A stretch of DNA of 61,311 nucleotides from Intestinirhabdus alba (GCF_009711095.1 NZ_WMJZ01000027.1:1-61311); one strand, 5' to 3'; counted from the first letter of the stretch, positions 39,013 to 51,692 are shown. A program made the numbers and translations. The notes: generated by a model not told the origin, from the letters alone.

Positions 39013-39160
39013 ACGGGAGGCATAATAGCGACAGTTACAGAGGCCGGCGTTCCTGCATCAGCCATACGCCGGTGGTGCAGATCGGTCTCTGATGGTGAAA
39101 TCCCTTCCTCTCCGGGCGCTATTTCCTGGCGTTAACGGAGGAAAACAACGGGAGAACCCC

Positions 39161-39765
39161 ATGCTGACGGGGCATTACCTGAATCAGTCCCGCTCTCAGC
39201 GCATCCTCCTGGCGCTGGAGGCGCTGTCGCTGCCTTACCGGATCGTTCCCTGTCAGCGAGAAGAAAACATGCTGGCACCGCCCGCGCTGAAAAAGGTGCA
39301 TCTGCCGGGTAAATCGTCGGTGGTGGAGGATGACGGTGCCATTTTTGCGGAATCTGGTGCCATCCTTGAGTATCTGCAGGAAACCTACGATGCCGACGGG
39401 TGGCTCAGGCCTGCCAGCGCGGCGGGACGGCGCGAGTATCGATTCTGGCTGCGCTACGCCGAGGAGTCGCCGGTGTCGCTGCTGTTAATGTAGCCTGGGT
39501 TGTCGGGCTTGAACGTCGTTCAACTACGTCCTGCGTCTTGATTACGTGCTTCTGGCACTGCGTCGACGCCACGCCCGGTTAAGGAACACAGCCTGGCATG
39601 GCCGATATTCAGATGAGCTTTCCGCCGTTTGCCCTGCTTTCGCAGGGAGGCATTGACGACGTCAGCCACATTCGCGCATGGAAAAAGCGGGTGGAGATTC
39701 GCCCGGCCTGACAGCGCACCGTGCAGCAGGGCGGCCCGTTTGAGATCCCCGGCGGCTACTGTTTT
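39161..39765 (+). pseudogene. Glutathione S-transferase, broken
   Basis: The N-terminal thioredoxin-like domain is readable from 39161 (MLTGHYLNQSRSQRILLALE, then AIFAESGAILEYLQETYDAD), ending at a TAG at 39491. The C-terminal helical domain resumes in another frame at about 39595 (MADIQMSFPPFALLSQGGID, DVSHIRAWKKRVEIRPA) and meets a TGA at 39709 where a Trp codon is expected (RPA-W-QR), continuing QRTVQQGGPFEIPGG. So there is at least one frameshift with lost sequence between 39480 and 39595, and one nonsense mutation. The intact ancestor was a GST of about 200 residues downstream of soxR. Confidence 0.8.
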
Positions 39766-39912
39766 TTGCGTCACGAACGACAGGCGGCGCTGCCGAAGCG
39801 GCTCCATGCGGTAACGTTTGCGCTTCTGCCGGTGATTTTCTCGCCGTTAAGGCAGAAAAAGCGTAAAAAGCGGCAAAGTTATGTTGAAAATCCCCTGAGA
39901 ATCGCCGGATAA

Positions 39913-39965
39913 TCGTTTGCTTTTTTTTACACCCGTTTGCTATGCGCGGAGCTAAACGTTTGCTT
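39913..39965. promoter_or_regulatory. PurR-like site and CGTTTGCT repeats before ghxP
   Basis: AGCTAAACGTTTGCTT (39950-39965) matches 12 of 16 positions of the PurR consensus ACGCAAACGTTTGCGT, including the complete AAACGTTTGC core. Two further CGTTTGCT half-sites lie at about 39914 and 39935, spaced by roughly two helical turns. A purine-transporter gene follows 114 bp downstream. PurR control is inferred. Confidence 0.5.
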
Positions 39966-40078
39966 TTTTGCGGTGCCCCTTTTGCTGCAGACCTGGCTCA
40001 GGAAGATGACGTTTCGCTGGCAGTGGAGTGTCCACCACGCATAGCGGACGCAAAATAAACTCTCAGGGGATGTTTTCT

Positions 40079-41428
40079 ATGTCTACGCCTTCAGCGCGTA
40101 CCGGCGGTTCACTCGACGCCTGGTTTAAAATTTCACAGCGGGGAAGCACCGTTCGTCAGGAGATGGTTGCCGGTTTAACGACTTTTCTCGCCATGGTCTA
40201 CTCCGTTATCGTCGTGCCAGGGATGCTGGGCAAGGCCGGTTTCCCGCCCGCAGCGGTATTTGTGTCGACCTGCCTGGTGGCGGGCGTTGGCTCCATTGCG
40301 ATGGGGCTGTGGGCGAACCTGCCGCTGGCCATCGGCTGCGCCATTTCGCTGACCGCCTTTACCGCCTTCAGCCTGGTGCTGGGCCAGCACATCAGCGTGC
40401 CGGTCGCCCTTGGCGCGGTGTTCCTGATGGGGATTCTGTTTACCATTATCTCTGCCACCGGCATCCGCAGCTGGATTTTGCGCAACCTGCCTCAGGGCGT
40501 GGCGCAGGGTACTGGTATCGGTATCGGGTTGTTTCTGCTGCTGATTGCGGCGAACGGCGTGGGGCTGGTGATTAAAAACCCGCTGGACGGCCTGCCGGTC
40601 GCCCTGGGGAGCTTCGATACCTTTCCGGTCATTATGTCGCTGCTTGGCCTGGCGACCATTATCGGCCTGGAAAAGCGAAAGGTGCCGGGCGGCATTCTGC
40701 TGACCATTATCGGGATCTCAATTATCGGCCTGATTTTCGATCCCGCCGTGCGCTTCTCTGGCATCTTCGCCATGCCTTCCCTGAGCGATGACAACGGTAA
40801 TTCGCTGATCGGCAGCCTGGATATTATGGGCGCGCTGCAGCCGGTCGTGCTGCCGAGCGTGCTGGCGCTGGTGATGACCGCCGTGTTTGACGCCACCGGC
40901 ACCATTCGCGCGGTGGCCGGGCAGGCGAATCTGCTGGATAAAGACGGCCAGATTATCGACGGCGGGAAGGCCCTGACCACTGACTCCCTGAGCAGCGTCT
41001 TTTCCGGCCTGGTCGGCGCAGCGCCGGCGGCGGTGTACATCGAGTCGGCGGCGGGAACCGCGGCGGGCGGTAAAACCGGCCTGACGGCAATTGTCGTCGG
41101 CGTGCTGTTCCTGCTGATCCTGTTTCTCTCTCCGCTCTCTTATCTGGTGCCCGCCTATGCCACGGCCCCGGCGCTGATGTACGTGGGCCTGCTGATGCTG
41201 AGCAACGTGGCGAGAATTGACTTTGCGGATTTTGTGGACGCAATGGCGGGGCTGGTGACGGCGGTATTTATCGTGCTGACCTGCAACATTGTGACCGGCA
41301 TTATGATCGGCTTTGCCACCCTGGTGGTTGGCCGGGTGATTTCCGGCGAGTGGCGTAAGCTGAATATCGGTACGGTGGTTATCGCTATCGCGCTGGTTGC
41401 CTTCTACGCGGGCGGTTGGGCTATCTGA
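40079..41428 (+). CDS. ghxP: Guanine/hypoxanthine permease
   Basis: An inner-membrane nucleobase permease of the AzgA-like NCS2 branch. From the ATG at 40079 ([20 protein letters not shown]) the product has 449 residues as E. coli GhxP (YjcD). Conserved segments include [60 protein letters not shown] and [19 protein letters not shown]. Seventeen in-frame codons upstream are not conserved. It is monocistronic, with a PurR-like site upstream. Confidence 0.97.
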   Translation: MSTPSARTGGSLDAWFKISQRGSTVRQEMVAGLTTFLAMVYSVIVVPGMLGKAGFPPAAVFVSTCLVAGVGSIAMGLWANLPLAIGCAISLTAFTAFSLVLGQHISVPVALGAVFLMGILFTIISATGIRSWILRNLPQGVAQGTGIGIGLFLLLIAANGVGLVIKNPLDGLPVALGSFDTFPVIMSLLGLATIIGLEKRKVPGGILLTIIGISIIGLIFDPAVRFSGIFAMPSLSDDNGNSLIGSLDIMGALQPVVLPSVLALVMTAVFDATGTIRAVAGQANLLDKDGQIIDGGKALTTDSLSSVFSGLVGAAPAAVYIESAAGTAAGGKTGLTAIVVGVLFLLILFLSPLSYLVPAYATAPALMYVGLLMLSNVARIDFADFVDAMAGLVTAVFIVLTCNIVTGIMIGFATLVVGRVISGEWRKLNIGTVVIAIALVAFYAGGWAI

Positions 41429-41448
41429 TCTGGGGGCTGAGTCTGAAA

Positions 41449-41472
41449 ACGGACGGCTTTTGCCGTTCGTTT
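41449..41472 (+). terminator. Probable ghxP terminator
   Basis: ACGGACGGC / GCCGTTCGT pair with one mismatch around a TTTT loop, followed by TT-G-TATTTT, 20 bp after the ghxP stop. Confidence 0.5.
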
Positions 41473-41578
41473 GTATTTTAAAGACCCATTTCACCGACTT
41501 TTGCGATACTCTGGGGGAGAGAGTATTGAGGCACGACGCCTCTTGTTGTCGATCAAAAACATTGCAAACAGGGAACGC

Positions 41579-43225
41579 ATGGAAATATTTTTTACAATAC
41601 TGATTATGACCCTTCTGGTCTCGCTGTCGGGGGTTGTTACCCGCGTATTACCTTTTCAGGTTCCTTTACCCCTTATGCAGATCCTTATTGGCGCTGCGCT
41701 GGCCTGGCCGACGTTTGGCCTGCACGTCGAATTCGATCCTGAGCTGTTCCTGCTTTTGTTTATCCCGCCGCTGCTGTTTGCCGACGGCTGGAAAACGCCG
41801 ACCCGGGAATTTATTGAACACGGGCGAGAGATTTTTGGCCTTGCGCTGGCGCTGGTGGTGGTCACCGTGGTCGGGATCGGCTTCCTTATTTACTGGACGG
41901 TGCCGGGCATTCCGCTGATTCCGGCCTTCGCGCTGGCGGCGGTGCTGTCGCCAACCGATGCGGTAGCGCTCTCCGGCATCGTCGGTGAAGGGCGCATTCC
42001 GAAGAAAATTATGGGCATCCTGCAGGGCGAGGCGCTAATGAACGACGCCTCCGGCCTGGTGTCGCTGAAGTTTGCCGTCGCCGTGGCGATGGGCACGATG
42101 GTGTTTACCGTCGGCGGGGCCACCGTTGAGTTCTTCAAGGTGGCGATTGGCGGTATCCTCGCCGGGTTTGTGGTCAGCTGGCTCTATGGTCGCTCCCTGC
42201 GCTTTCTCAGCCGCTGGGGTGGGGATGAGCCGGCGACGCAAATCGTGCTGCTGTTCCTGCTGCCGTTCGCCTCCTACCTGATTGCCGAACATATCGGTTT
42301 CTCCGGCATTCTGGCCGCGGTGGCCGCCGGGATGACCATCACCCGCTCCGGCGTGATGCGTCGGGCACCGCTGGCGATGCGCCTGCGCGCCAACAGCACC
42401 TGGGCGATGCTGGAGTTTGTCTTTAACGGCATGGTATTCCTGCTGCTGGGCCTGCAACTGCCGGGAATCCTTGAGTCCTCGCTGATGTCGGCGGAGGCCG
42501 ATCCGAACGTGGAGATCTGGATGCTGTTCACCGACATTGCGCTGATCTACGGGGCGCTGATGCTGGTACGCTTCGGCTGGCTGTGGACGATGAAAAATTT
42601 CAGCGTCCGCTTCCTGAAGAGGAAGCCAATGGAGTTTGGCTCCTGGTCCACGCGCGAAATTCTGATCGCCTCCTTTGCGGGGGTGCGCGGCGCTATTACG
42701 CTTGCCGGCGTGCTCTCAATTCCGCTGCTGTTGCCGGACGGCAACGCCTTCCCGGCGCGCTATGAGCTGGTTTTCCTCGCCACCGGCGTGATTCTGTTCT
42801 CGCTGATCGTCGGCGTGGTGATGCTGCCGCTCCTGTTGCAGAGCGTGGTGGTAGCCGACCACTCTCAGCAGATGAAAGAGGAGCGCGTTGCCCGTGCGGC
42901 GACGGCGGAGGTGGCGATTGTCGCTATCCAGAAAATGGAAGAACGGCTGGCGGCGGATACTGAAGAAAACATTGATAATCAGCTGCTGACCGAGGTGAGT
43001 TCGCGCGTTATCGGCAATTTGCGCCGCCGCGCCGATGGCCGGAACGACGTGGAGAGCACCATCCAGGAGGAGAACCTGGAGCGGCGATTCCGCCTGGCGG
43101 CGCTGCGTTCGGAGCGTGCCGAGCTGTACCACCTGCGCGCCACGCGCGAAATCAGTAACGAGACGCTGCAGAAGCTGCTCCACGATCTGGATCTGATGGA
43201 AGCGCTGCTGATCGAAAATAAGTAG
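41579..43225 (+). CDS. yjcE: CPA1-family sodium/proton antiporter YjcE
   Basis: A predicted Na+/H+ exchanger of 548 residues (E. coli 549). The transport core has the ion-binding aspartates in LSPTDAVALSGIVGEG and QGEALMNDASGLVSLKF, plus GGATVEFFKVAIGGILAGF and SFAGVRGAITLAGVLSIPLL. The C-terminal ~110 residues are a charged cytoplasmic domain (MEERLAADTEENIDNQLLTE). The start at 41579 gives the conserved MEIFFTILIMTLL; 36 in-frame upstream codons are discarded. Confidence 0.95.
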   Translation: MEIFFTILIMTLLVSLSGVVTRVLPFQVPLPLMQILIGAALAWPTFGLHVEFDPELFLLLFIPPLLFADGWKTPTREFIEHGREIFGLALALVVVTVVGIGFLIYWTVPGIPLIPAFALAAVLSPTDAVALSGIVGEGRIPKKIMGILQGEALMNDASGLVSLKFAVAVAMGTMVFTVGGATVEFFKVAIGGILAGFVVSWLYGRSLRFLSRWGGDEPATQIVLLFLLPFASYLIAEHIGFSGILAAVAAGMTITRSGVMRRAPLAMRLRANSTWAMLEFVFNGMVFLLLGLQLPGILESSLMSAEADPNVEIWMLFTDIALIYGALMLVRFGWLWTMKNFSVRFLKRKPMEFGSWSTREILIASFAGVRGAITLAGVLSIPLLLPDGNAFPARYELVFLATGVILFSLIVGVVMLPLLLQSVVVADHSQQMKEERVARAATAEVAIVAIQKMEERLAADTEENIDNQLLTEVSSRVIGNLRRRADGRNDVESTIQEENLERRFRLAALRSERAELYHLRATREISNETLQKLLHDLDLMEALLIENK

Positions 43226-43321
43226 ACCCGTAGTCCGGAAGCGTCGCGCTTACCGGGCATCGGCGTGGTGCAACGGGCAGGCTGTTCGAGGCCTGTCCGG
43301 CGCGCGGCGGGTCACGCCGTT

Positions 43322-44212
43322 TTACTGCTCCTGCGTTAGCCAGAACCCTTCGCAGCATTTCAACCACGCCCTGGCGCTGTGCGACAAATAGACGCCATCG
43401 CGCCAGATCATACCCAGCTGCCAGCGCAGCTCGCTCTCCAGCGGGATCCAGCGCAGCGTGTTTTTGTCCAGCCGCTGGCAGATAGGCTCCGGCAGAATGG
43501 CGATGCCAACGCCCGCCTGTACCATCGCCGCGAGAAAGTCCCACTGGCCGCTGCGCACCGCGATGCGCGGCTTGACGTTATGCTCGTTGAACAGCCGCAT
43601 CAGCTGGCGGCTCAGCGCGAAGTCTTCGTTATAGATCAGCAGCGGATGTTCCGTTAGCGCTTCCGGCGAGACGGATTTGCACGTTGCCCACTTACCTGAA
43701 CGCGGTACCAGCACGCACAGCGGGTGGCTGAACAGCGGCAGCGTCGCCAGCCTGCTCTCTTCTTCTACCGGCAGCGCGGTCATCGCCACGTCCAGCTCGC
43801 CGTTCATTACCGCCTGCTGTACGGTCAGGCCGCCAAATTCGGCGATTTTCAGCTCCACGCCGGGATAGCGCTGGCGAAACAGGCCGATCGGGCCGGCCAT
43901 CAGCATACCGACCATCGGCGGAATGCCCAGGCGCAGCAGGCCCTTGTTGAGATGGTTTATATCACCCAGCTCCGCCTCCAGCTGGCGAAATTCCGCGAGG
44001 ATCGCCAGGCCGCGCTCAAATACCACCTGTCCGGTATCGGTCAACAGAAGCCGCCGTCCGTCGCGGATCAGCAGCGTACAGTTAAGCTCATCCTCAAGAT
44101 TTTTCAGCATTTTGCTGATGGTCGGCTGGGTGACAAACAGCTTCTCCGCTGCGCGGGTGAAGCTCTGCTGGCGTACCACCTCAACGAAATAACGCAGCGT
44201 TCTGATGTCCAT
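43322..44212 (-). CDS. LysR-type transcriptional regulator
   Basis: A 296-residue LTTR with an N-terminal winged helix (MDIRTLRYFVEVVRQQSFTR, AAEKLFVTQPTISKMLKNLE) and a periplasmic-binding-protein-like effector domain (LRLGIPPMVGMLMAGPIGLF to VQAGVGIAILPEPICQRL). LTTRs usually regulate a divergent neighbour. Here the divergent side is a 426-bp spacer without a recognisable gene, so the target is lost or lies elsewhere. The sequence recalls CidR-type regulators of cidAB murein-hydrolase export genes, but that is recollection, not proof. It is convergent with yjcE. Confidence 0.88.
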   Translation of the reverse strand: MDIRTLRYFVEVVRQQSFTRAAEKLFVTQPTISKMLKNLEDELNCTLLIRDGRRLLLTDTGQVVFERGLAILAEFRQLEAELGDINHLNKGLLRLGIPPMVGMLMAGPIGLFRQRYPGVELKIAEFGGLTVQQAVMNGELDVAMTALPVEEESRLATLPLFSHPLCVLVPRSGKWATCKSVSPEALTEHPLLIYNEDFALSRQLMRLFNEHNVKPRIAVRSGQWDFLAAMVQAGVGIAILPEPICQRLDKNTLRWIPLESELRWQLGMIWRDGVYLSHSARAWLKCCEGFWLTQEQ

Positions 44213-44638
44213 AATTATTCCTCGAATCTATAACTTCGATGATTTTAATTCATTTCAGTTGCGGAAGGGGAAAGCCGTGCGGGTAATTTCTATAAATTTT
44301 CAGGCTGCGGCAGGCTCAGGTAAAAAGGGCCAATTCAGCGTGCCGTTTGGCCGCGCGGTCCCGGCGTCAGGGGGAGCATCTTATGATGGCGCTTTGGGAG
44401 TGGCCTTTTGTGGGGGCGGTCATGACACCGCCGTTTCAGCGGCCATGCGCTTTCGGTGGGGCAGAGATTATCGTCGGGGAGGTGCGCCGGGTTCCCGTCT
44501 CACTTTCTAAAAGGAGCGGAAGCTAGCTCCTGCGCCAAAGGCTTCCCGTCCGGGCTTCTGCGGGCGGGCCGTGGCTGCACCTGAAGGGTACGCCGACAGG
44601 CGGATGCCATCAGGTGCCGGAAGGGGGCGTTTATACGC
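44213..44638. other. Spacer between LysR gene and yajD, no convincing gene
   Basis: The LysR promoter should lie at the left (AT-rich 44213-44265). An ORF of 47 codons at 44383-44526 (MMALWEWPFVGAVMTPPFQR...) has a good AGGGGGAG ribosome binding site but no recognised homologue. The hairpin CACCTGA / TCAGGTG (44578-44616) lies just after yajD on the minus strand. The content may be decay of the former LysR target. Confidence 0.4.
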
Positions 44639-44986
44639 TTATTTTTTCTTACCCATCAGCGACTTTAAGTCGGCAAAGGGATTATAGGTTGCCGCCCCGA
44701 CATCTTTTTGCGCATCCTCTCCTGCCACAACGGTGGTGCCGTACTGGTCGGCCTCGGTGTACTTTGAGTGTTCATGATCGTGACAGTACAGGCACAGCAG
44801 CTCCCAGTTGCTGCCGTCTTCCGGGTTGTTGGTATGATCGTGATCGATATGATGGACCGTTAATTCGCGAAGGTTTGAGTAAACAAACTCCCGCGAGCAA
44901 CGCCCGCAAACCCAGGGATAGATTTTTAGCGCTTTTTCACGATAGCCGCTTTCCAGCTGCCGGTAGTTTTTGGGGATCAGAGCCAT
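44639..44986 (-). CDS. yajD: HNH-type protein YajD
   Basis: The 115-residue protein is nearly identical to E. coli YajD, with a zinc-binding Cys pair CGRC and HNH core HHIDHDHTNNPEDGSNWELL followed by CLYCHDHEH. HNH proteins are metal-dependent nucleases; the role of YajD is unknown. In E. coli the gene lies near tsx, far from here, so its position next to actP reflects rearrangement or a second copy. Confidence 0.93.
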   Translation of the reverse strand: MALIPKNYRQLESGYREKALKIYPWVCGRCSREFVYSNLRELTVHHIDHDHTNNPEDGSNWELLCLYCHDHEHSKYTEADQYGTTVVAGEDAQKDVGAATYNPFADLKSLMGKKK

Positions 44987-45170
44987 TGCCGATGCTGCCT
45001 GTTATAAAAAGAGGGTTTTTTACTATATCCCATTCCGGGTGGGAAAGAGAATTTTCGACGTGCCCGGCAGCCGCATCATGCAGTGCGATCGCGGAGGGAG
45101 CGGGGCGCGACGCAAAAGGACGGGGGATGAAGAAATTCCCGGCCGCTGCGGCCGGGGAGTAGCAGGGAGG

Positions 45171-47134
<1,964 letters not shown>

Positions 47135-47235
47135 AGAAGCTCTCCAGAGGTAACCCCGTCGTTTTTCGCGCTGTACACCGGCGCAGCTCCTGTTGATCTG
47201 CGGCGCAAAATGCTACGGGAAGGTTTATTATCATT

Positions 47236-47260
47236 GCCCTCACCCGGTCCGGGAGAGGGC
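47236..47260. repeat. GC-rich palindrome between acs and yjcH
   Basis: GCCCTCACCCGG and CCGGGAGAGGGC pair with one mismatch around a single T. It belongs to the same CCCTC...GAGGG family as the repeats at 8509 and 58508. Located 9 bp after the acs stop, it may stabilise the acs part of the transcript. Confidence 0.6.
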
Positions 47261-47269
47261 GGACAGGAT

Positions 47270-49228
47270 TCAGGACGGCATGACGATGGCCTGCTTCTCT
47301 TCGAGCAGTTTCTCCACCACGCCGGGATCGGCAAGGGTTGAGGTATCGCCCAGATTGCTGGTGTCGCCCGCCGCGATCTTGCGCAGAATGCGGCGCATAA
47401 TCTTGCCGGAGCGGGTTTTGGGCAGCGAGTCGGTCCAGTGCAGCACGTCCGGCGTTGCCAGAGGGCCAATCTCTTTGCGCACCCAGTTGCGCACCTCGGC
47501 GTACAGCTCCGGCGACGGCTCTTCGCCGTGGTTCAGCGTGACGTAGGCGTAAATCGCCTGGCCCTTGATGCTATGCGGAATGCCGACCACCGCGGCTTCG
47601 GCGACCTTCGGATGCGCCACCAGCGCCGACTCGATCTCCGCCGTGCCCAGCCGGTGGCCGGAGACGTTCAGCACGTCGTCCACGCGGCCGGTGATCCAGT
47701 AGTAGCCGTCTTCGTCACGACGCGCGCCGTCGCCGCTGAAGTACATGTTTTTAAAGGTGGAAAAGTAGGTCTGCTCAAAGCGCGCGTGGTCGCCGAACAG
47801 CGTGCGCGCCTGGCCCGGCCAGGAGTCAATAATCGCCAGGTTGCCCTCGGTGGCCCCCTCCAGCGGCGTGCCTTCGTTATCCACCAGCGCCGGACGCACG
47901 CCAAAGAACGGCAGCGTCGCCGAGCCGGCCTTCAGCTCGGTGGCCCCCGGCAGCGGCGCAATCATAAAGCCGCCGGTTTCGGTCTGCCACCATGTGTCCA
48001 TCACCGGGCACTTTCCGTTGCCGATCTTCTTCCAGTACCACTCCCACGCCTCCGGGTTAATCGGTTCGCCCACCGATCCGAGGATGCGCAGCGAGGAGCG
48101 GTCGGTGCCGGCAATCGCTTTATCGCCTTCGGCCATCAGGGCGCGGATCGCGGTCGGTGCGGTATACAGAATGTTGACCTGATGCTTGTCCACCACCTGC
48201 GCCATCCGTGCAGGCGTCGGCCAGTTGGGCACGCCTTCGAACATCAGCGTCGTGGCACCGCAGGCCAGCGGGCCGTACAGCAGGTAGCTATGCCCGGTGA
48301 CCCAGCCGACGTCGGCGGTGCACCAGTAGATGTCGCCCGGATGGTAGTCGAAGACATACTTAAAAGTGATCGCGGCATAGACCAGGTAGCCACCGGTGGT
48401 GTGCAGTACGCCCTTCGGTTTACCGGTTGAGCCGGAGGTATAGAGGATGAAAAGCGGATCTTCGGCGTTCATTTCCGCGGGCTGGTGGCGATCGTCGGCC
48501 TTGTCCATCAGCGCGTCCCACCACAGGTCGCGCCCCTCCTGCCAGTCAATTTCGCCGCCGGTCCGCTTCAGCACCACCACGTGCTCAATGCTCTTTACGT
48601 TCGGGTTTTTTAACGCATCATCGACGTTTTTCTTCAGCGGGATGCTGCGCCCGGCGCGCACCCCTTCGTCGGCGGTGATCGCCAGCCGGGCGCTGGAGTC
48701 GATAATGCGTCCGGCGACGGCCTCCGGTGAGAAGCCGCCGAAGATGACCGAGTGCACCGCGCCGATGCGCGCGCAGGCCAGCATCGCCACCGCCGCTTCC
48801 GGCACCATCGGTATGTAGATCGCCACCACATCGCCCTTTTGCACCCCCAGCTCCAGCAGGACGTTGGCAAAGCGGCAGACGTCGCGATGCAGCTCGCGAT
48901 AGCTGATATGTTTACTCTGCGCGGCGTCATCGCCTTCCCAGATGATGGCGGTGCGATCGCCGTGCTCCGCCAGGTGGCGGTCCAGACAGTTGGCCGCCAG
49001 GTTCAGAGTGCCGTCTTCGTACCACTTAATAGAGATATTGCCCGGCGCAAAGGAGGTATTTTTTACCCGGTGATACGGTTTTATCCACTCGAGGATTTTC
49101 CCCTGCTCCGCCCAGAAGGTATCCGGATCGTTAATAGATTGTTGGTACATCTCTGAATACTGCTTCGGATTTATCAGGCAGCGGTCCGCAATGTCAGCGG
49201 GAATAGTGTGTTTGTGTAATTGGCTCAT
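47270..49228 (-). CDS. acs: Acetyl-CoA synthetase
   Basis: Activates acetate to acetyl-CoA through an acetyl-AMP intermediate, allowing scavenging of low acetate. It has 652 residues as in E. coli. The AMP-binding motif is [35 protein letters not shown] and [20 protein letters not shown] follow. The regulatory Lys609, target of Pat acetylation and CobB, is in [15 protein letters not shown]. It is first gene of acs-yjcH-actP, divergent from nrfA with a 420-bp control region. Confidence 0.99.
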   Translation of the reverse strand: MSQLHKHTIPADIADRCLINPKQYSEMYQQSINDPDTFWAEQGKILEWIKPYHRVKNTSFAPGNISIKWYEDGTLNLAANCLDRHLAEHGDRTAIIWEGDDAAQSKHISYRELHRDVCRFANVLLELGVQKGDVVAIYIPMVPEAAVAMLACARIGAVHSVIFGGFSPEAVAGRIIDSSARLAITADEGVRAGRSIPLKKNVDDALKNPNVKSIEHVVVLKRTGGEIDWQEGRDLWWDALMDKADDRHQPAEMNAEDPLFILYTSGSTGKPKGVLHTTGGYLVYAAITFKYVFDYHPGDIYWCTADVGWVTGHSYLLYGPLACGATTLMFEGVPNWPTPARMAQVVDKHQVNILYTAPTAIRALMAEGDKAIAGTDRSSLRILGSVGEPINPEAWEWYWKKIGNGKCPVMDTWWQTETGGFMIAPLPGATELKAGSATLPFFGVRPALVDNEGTPLEGATEGNLAIIDSWPGQARTLFGDHARFEQTYFSTFKNMYFSGDGARRDEDGYYWITGRVDDVLNVSGHRLGTAEIESALVAHPKVAEAAVVGIPHSIKGQAIYAYVTLNHGEEPSPELYAEVRNWVRKEIGPLATPDVLHWTDSLPKTRSGKIMRRILRKIAAGDTSNLGDTSTLADPGVVEKLLEEKQAIVMPS

Positions 49229-49648
49229 GGTTATTGTTCTCCTCGCAGAATGTTAAGAATATGTCGATAAAAAGTTAAATACAGCGATGGCGGCAGAATT
49301 GTTTAGTATTTGCGCGGCAGATCACGCAATAGCGGGGCGGTACAAATAACAGGCAACGTATTTTTTGCAGAACAGCGGAGAAACTTTCGTAATGCGTTGT
49401 GCAACAGGCGGTTATAAATGGGTGGCAAAAAGCGATCGGGATCTAAAAATGAAGGGATGAAGGGGGCGTTTAGCTCGAAAGTGGTATTTTACATGCACTT
49501 ACAATTGATTAAAGACAATATTTTATTTGTGGTTTTTTGTTACACATTAACGGGAGTAATGTCATGACGTTAGCCGTGCGGCTACCGTCCTGGAAAAAAT
49601 AAAAAGAACCGTCATTGAGAGCAATGGCGCAATCTGGATGAGACCTCT
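49229..49648. promoter_or_regulatory. Divergent acs / nrfA control region
   Basis: TTGAT-TAAA-GACAA (49505-49518) matches 8 of 10 positions of the FNR consensus TTGAT-N4-ATCAA, about 130 bp before nrfA, suggesting anaerobic activation of nrf. On the acs side, TGCGCGGCAGATCACG (about 49310-49325) is a weak CRP-like site. In E. coli this region is co-controlled by CRP, FNR, Fis, IHF and NarL/NarP; I could not place the others. No coding sequence is seen. Confidence 0.5.
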
Positions 49649-51085
49649 ATGGCAAGGATTACAATACGCGCGCGCCGTTTTATCAGCCTCGTATTACCTC
49701 TGTTTTTCATTTCTTCTGTTTACGCTGATCAAACGACCGCCCCCGCAAAAGCTGTTACCATTGAGGCGAAAAATGAAGTTTTCGCGCCTCAGCACCCCGA
49801 TCAATACCTCTCCTGGAAAGCAACCTCAGAGCAGTCCGCCCGCGAAGATGCGCTGGAGGAGGATCCGCGTCTGGTGATCCTGTGGGCAGGCTATGCCTTC
49901 TCCCGCGATTACAACAAGCCGCGCGGCCATGCGTACGCCATTACCGATATGCGTGAAACCCTGCGCACCGGCGCGCCGAAAAACGCCGAAGATGGCCCGA
50001 TGCCGATGGCCTGCTGGAGCTGCAAAAGCCCGGACGTGGCGCGCCTGATTCAGAAAGAGGGCGAAGACGGCTACTTCCACGGTAAATGGGCGCGCGGCGG
50101 CCCGGAGGTGGTTAACGTCCTCGGCTGCGCAGACTGCCACAACACCGCCTCGCCGGAGTTTGCCAAAGGCAAGCCGGAGCTGACGATGACTCGCCCGTAC
50201 GCGGCGCGTGCGATGGAAACCATCGGCAAGCCGTTTGAGAAAGCCGGTCGTTTAGGCCAGCAGTCGATGGTCTGCGGCCAGTGCCACGTGGAGTACTACT
50301 TCGAAGGTAAGGACAAAGCCGTTAAGTTCCCGTGGGACGGCGGTACGAAGGTCGAGAACATGGAGGAGTATTACGACAAGATCGGTTTCTCCGATTGGAC
50401 CAACTCCCTGTCGAAAGCGCCTATGCTGAAGGCGCAGCATCCGGAATATGAAACCTGGAGCGCGGGCATTCACGGTAAAAACAACGTGACCTGTATCGAC
50501 TGCCACATGCCGAAAGTTCAGAACGCCGAAGGCAAGCTTTACACCGATCACAAAATCGGCAACCCGTTCGATAACTTCGCCCAGGCCTGCGCCAGCTGCC
50601 ATACCCAGGACAAAGCGTCGCTGCAGAAGGTTGTTGCCGAGCGCAAGCAGGCGATTCAGGATCTGAAGATCAAGGTAGAGGACCAGCTGGTTCACGCCCA
50701 CTTTGAAGCGAAGGCCGCCTGGGACGCAGGCGCGACCGAAGCGGAAATGAAGCCGATTCTGCAGGATATCCGCCACGCCCAGTGGCGCTGGGATCTGTCG
50801 ATCGCCTCCCACGGCATTCATATGCACGCCCCGGAAGAAGGGCTGCGGATGCTGGGCGGTGCGATGGATAAAGCCGCCGACGCCCGCACTAAGCTGGCGC
50901 GTCTGCTGGCCACCAAAGGTATTACCCATGAGATCCCGCTGCCGGATATCTCCACCAAAGAAAAAGCCCAGCAGGCGATTGGTCTGAATATGCAGCAGAT
51001 CAACGCTGAGAAGCAGGATTTCCTCAAGAAGGTCGTTCCGCAGTGGGAAGATCAGGCGCGTAAAAACGGTCTGTTAAGCCAATAA
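49649..51085 (+). CDS. nrfA: Cytochrome c nitrite reductase NrfA
   Basis: A periplasmic pentahaem enzyme reducing nitrite to ammonium with six electrons during anaerobic growth. The 478-residue precursor (E. coli length) has a signal peptide ending SSVYA at residue 26. The active-site haem motif is CWSCK (Cys122 to Lys126). The four CXXCH motifs CADCH, CGQCH, CIDCH and CASCH and the Ca/active-site region [15 protein letters not shown] are intact. The ribosome binding site is weak. It is first gene of nrfABCDEFG. Confidence 0.98.
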   Translation: MARITIRARRFISLVLPLFFISSVYADQTTAPAKAVTIEAKNEVFAPQHPDQYLSWKATSEQSAREDALEEDPRLVILWAGYAFSRDYNKPRGHAYAITDMRETLRTGAPKNAEDGPMPMACWSCKSPDVARLIQKEGEDGYFHGKWARGGPEVVNVLGCADCHNTASPEFAKGKPELTMTRPYAARAMETIGKPFEKAGRLGQQSMVCGQCHVEYYFEGKDKAVKFPWDGGTKVENMEEYYDKIGFSDWTNSLSKAPMLKAQHPEYETWSAGIHGKNNVTCIDCHMPKVQNAEGKLYTDHKIGNPFDNFAQACASCHTQDKASLQKVVAERKQAIQDLKIKVEDQLVHAHFEAKAAWDAGATEAEMKPILQDIRHAQWRWDLSIASHGIHMHAPEEGLRMLGGAMDKAADARTKLARLLATKGITHEIPLPDISTKEKAQQAIGLNMQQINAEKQDFLKKVVPQWEDQARKNGLLSQ

Positions 51086-51091
51086 CCCCTT

Positions 51092-51109
51092 CCGCCCCTT
51101 CGGGGGCGG
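51092..51109 (+). other. Hairpin between nrfA and nrfB
   Basis: CCGCCCC-TTCG-GGGGCGG has a 7-bp GC-only stem and a stable tetraloop, 6 bp after the nrfA stop, without a T-run. It probably protects the abundant nrfA message from 3' decay rather than ending transcription. Confidence 0.6.
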
Positions 51110-51128
51110 ATAACTCAACGGAGTGAAT

Positions 51129-51692
51129 ATGAGCGTACTACGTTCGTTATTAACCGCTGGGGTGCTGGCGTCAGGTCTGTTGTGGAGCCTGAGCGGGATC
51201 GCCGCCATGCCAACGCCGCAGGAGTCTGAACGCTGGACGGTAACCCAGCAGCGTAACCCGGATGCCGCCTGTCAGGACTGTCATAAGCCCGACACCGAAG
51301 GTATGCACGGCAAGCATGCATCCGCCGTAAACCCCAACAACAAGCTGCCGGTGACCTGCACCAACTGTCACGGCCAGCCGTCGCCTCTGCACCGCGAAGG
51401 GGTGAAGGATGTGATGCGCTTCAATGAGCCGATGTACGGCGTGGAGCAGCAGAACAGCGTCTGTATGTCGTGCCACCTGCCTGAAAAGCTGCAGAAAGCC
51501 TTCTGGCCGCACGATGTCCACGTGACCAAAGTGGCCTGCGCCAGCTGCCACTCGCTGCATCCGAAGCAGGACACCATGGAAACGCTAAGCGAAAAAGGAC
51601 GGATCAAGATTTGCGTGGATTGCCACAGCGATCGCCGCACTAATCCGAACTTTAACCCGGCGGCCGTTCCCTTGCTTAAGGAGCATCCATGA
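51129..51692 (+). CDS. nrfB: Pentahaem electron donor NrfB
   Basis: A periplasmic cytochrome that passes electrons from NrfCD to NrfA. Starting at the ATG at 51129, 8 nt after CGGAG, gives 187 residues with a signal peptide ending GIAA. A GTG six bases upstream is too close to the ribosome binding site. Five CXXCH motifs are present: CQDCH, CTNCH, CMSCH, CASCH and CVDCH. The stop overlaps nrfC (ATGA). Confidence 0.95.
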   Translation: MSVLRSLLTAGVLASGLLWSLSGIAAMPTPQESERWTVTQQRNPDAACQDCHKPDTEGMHGKHASAVNPNNKLPVTCTNCHGQPSPLHREGVKDVMRFNEPMYGVEQQNSVCMSCHLPEKLQKAFWPHDVHVTKVACASCHSLHPKQDTMETLSEKGRIKICVDCHSDRRTNPNFNPAAVPLLKEHP

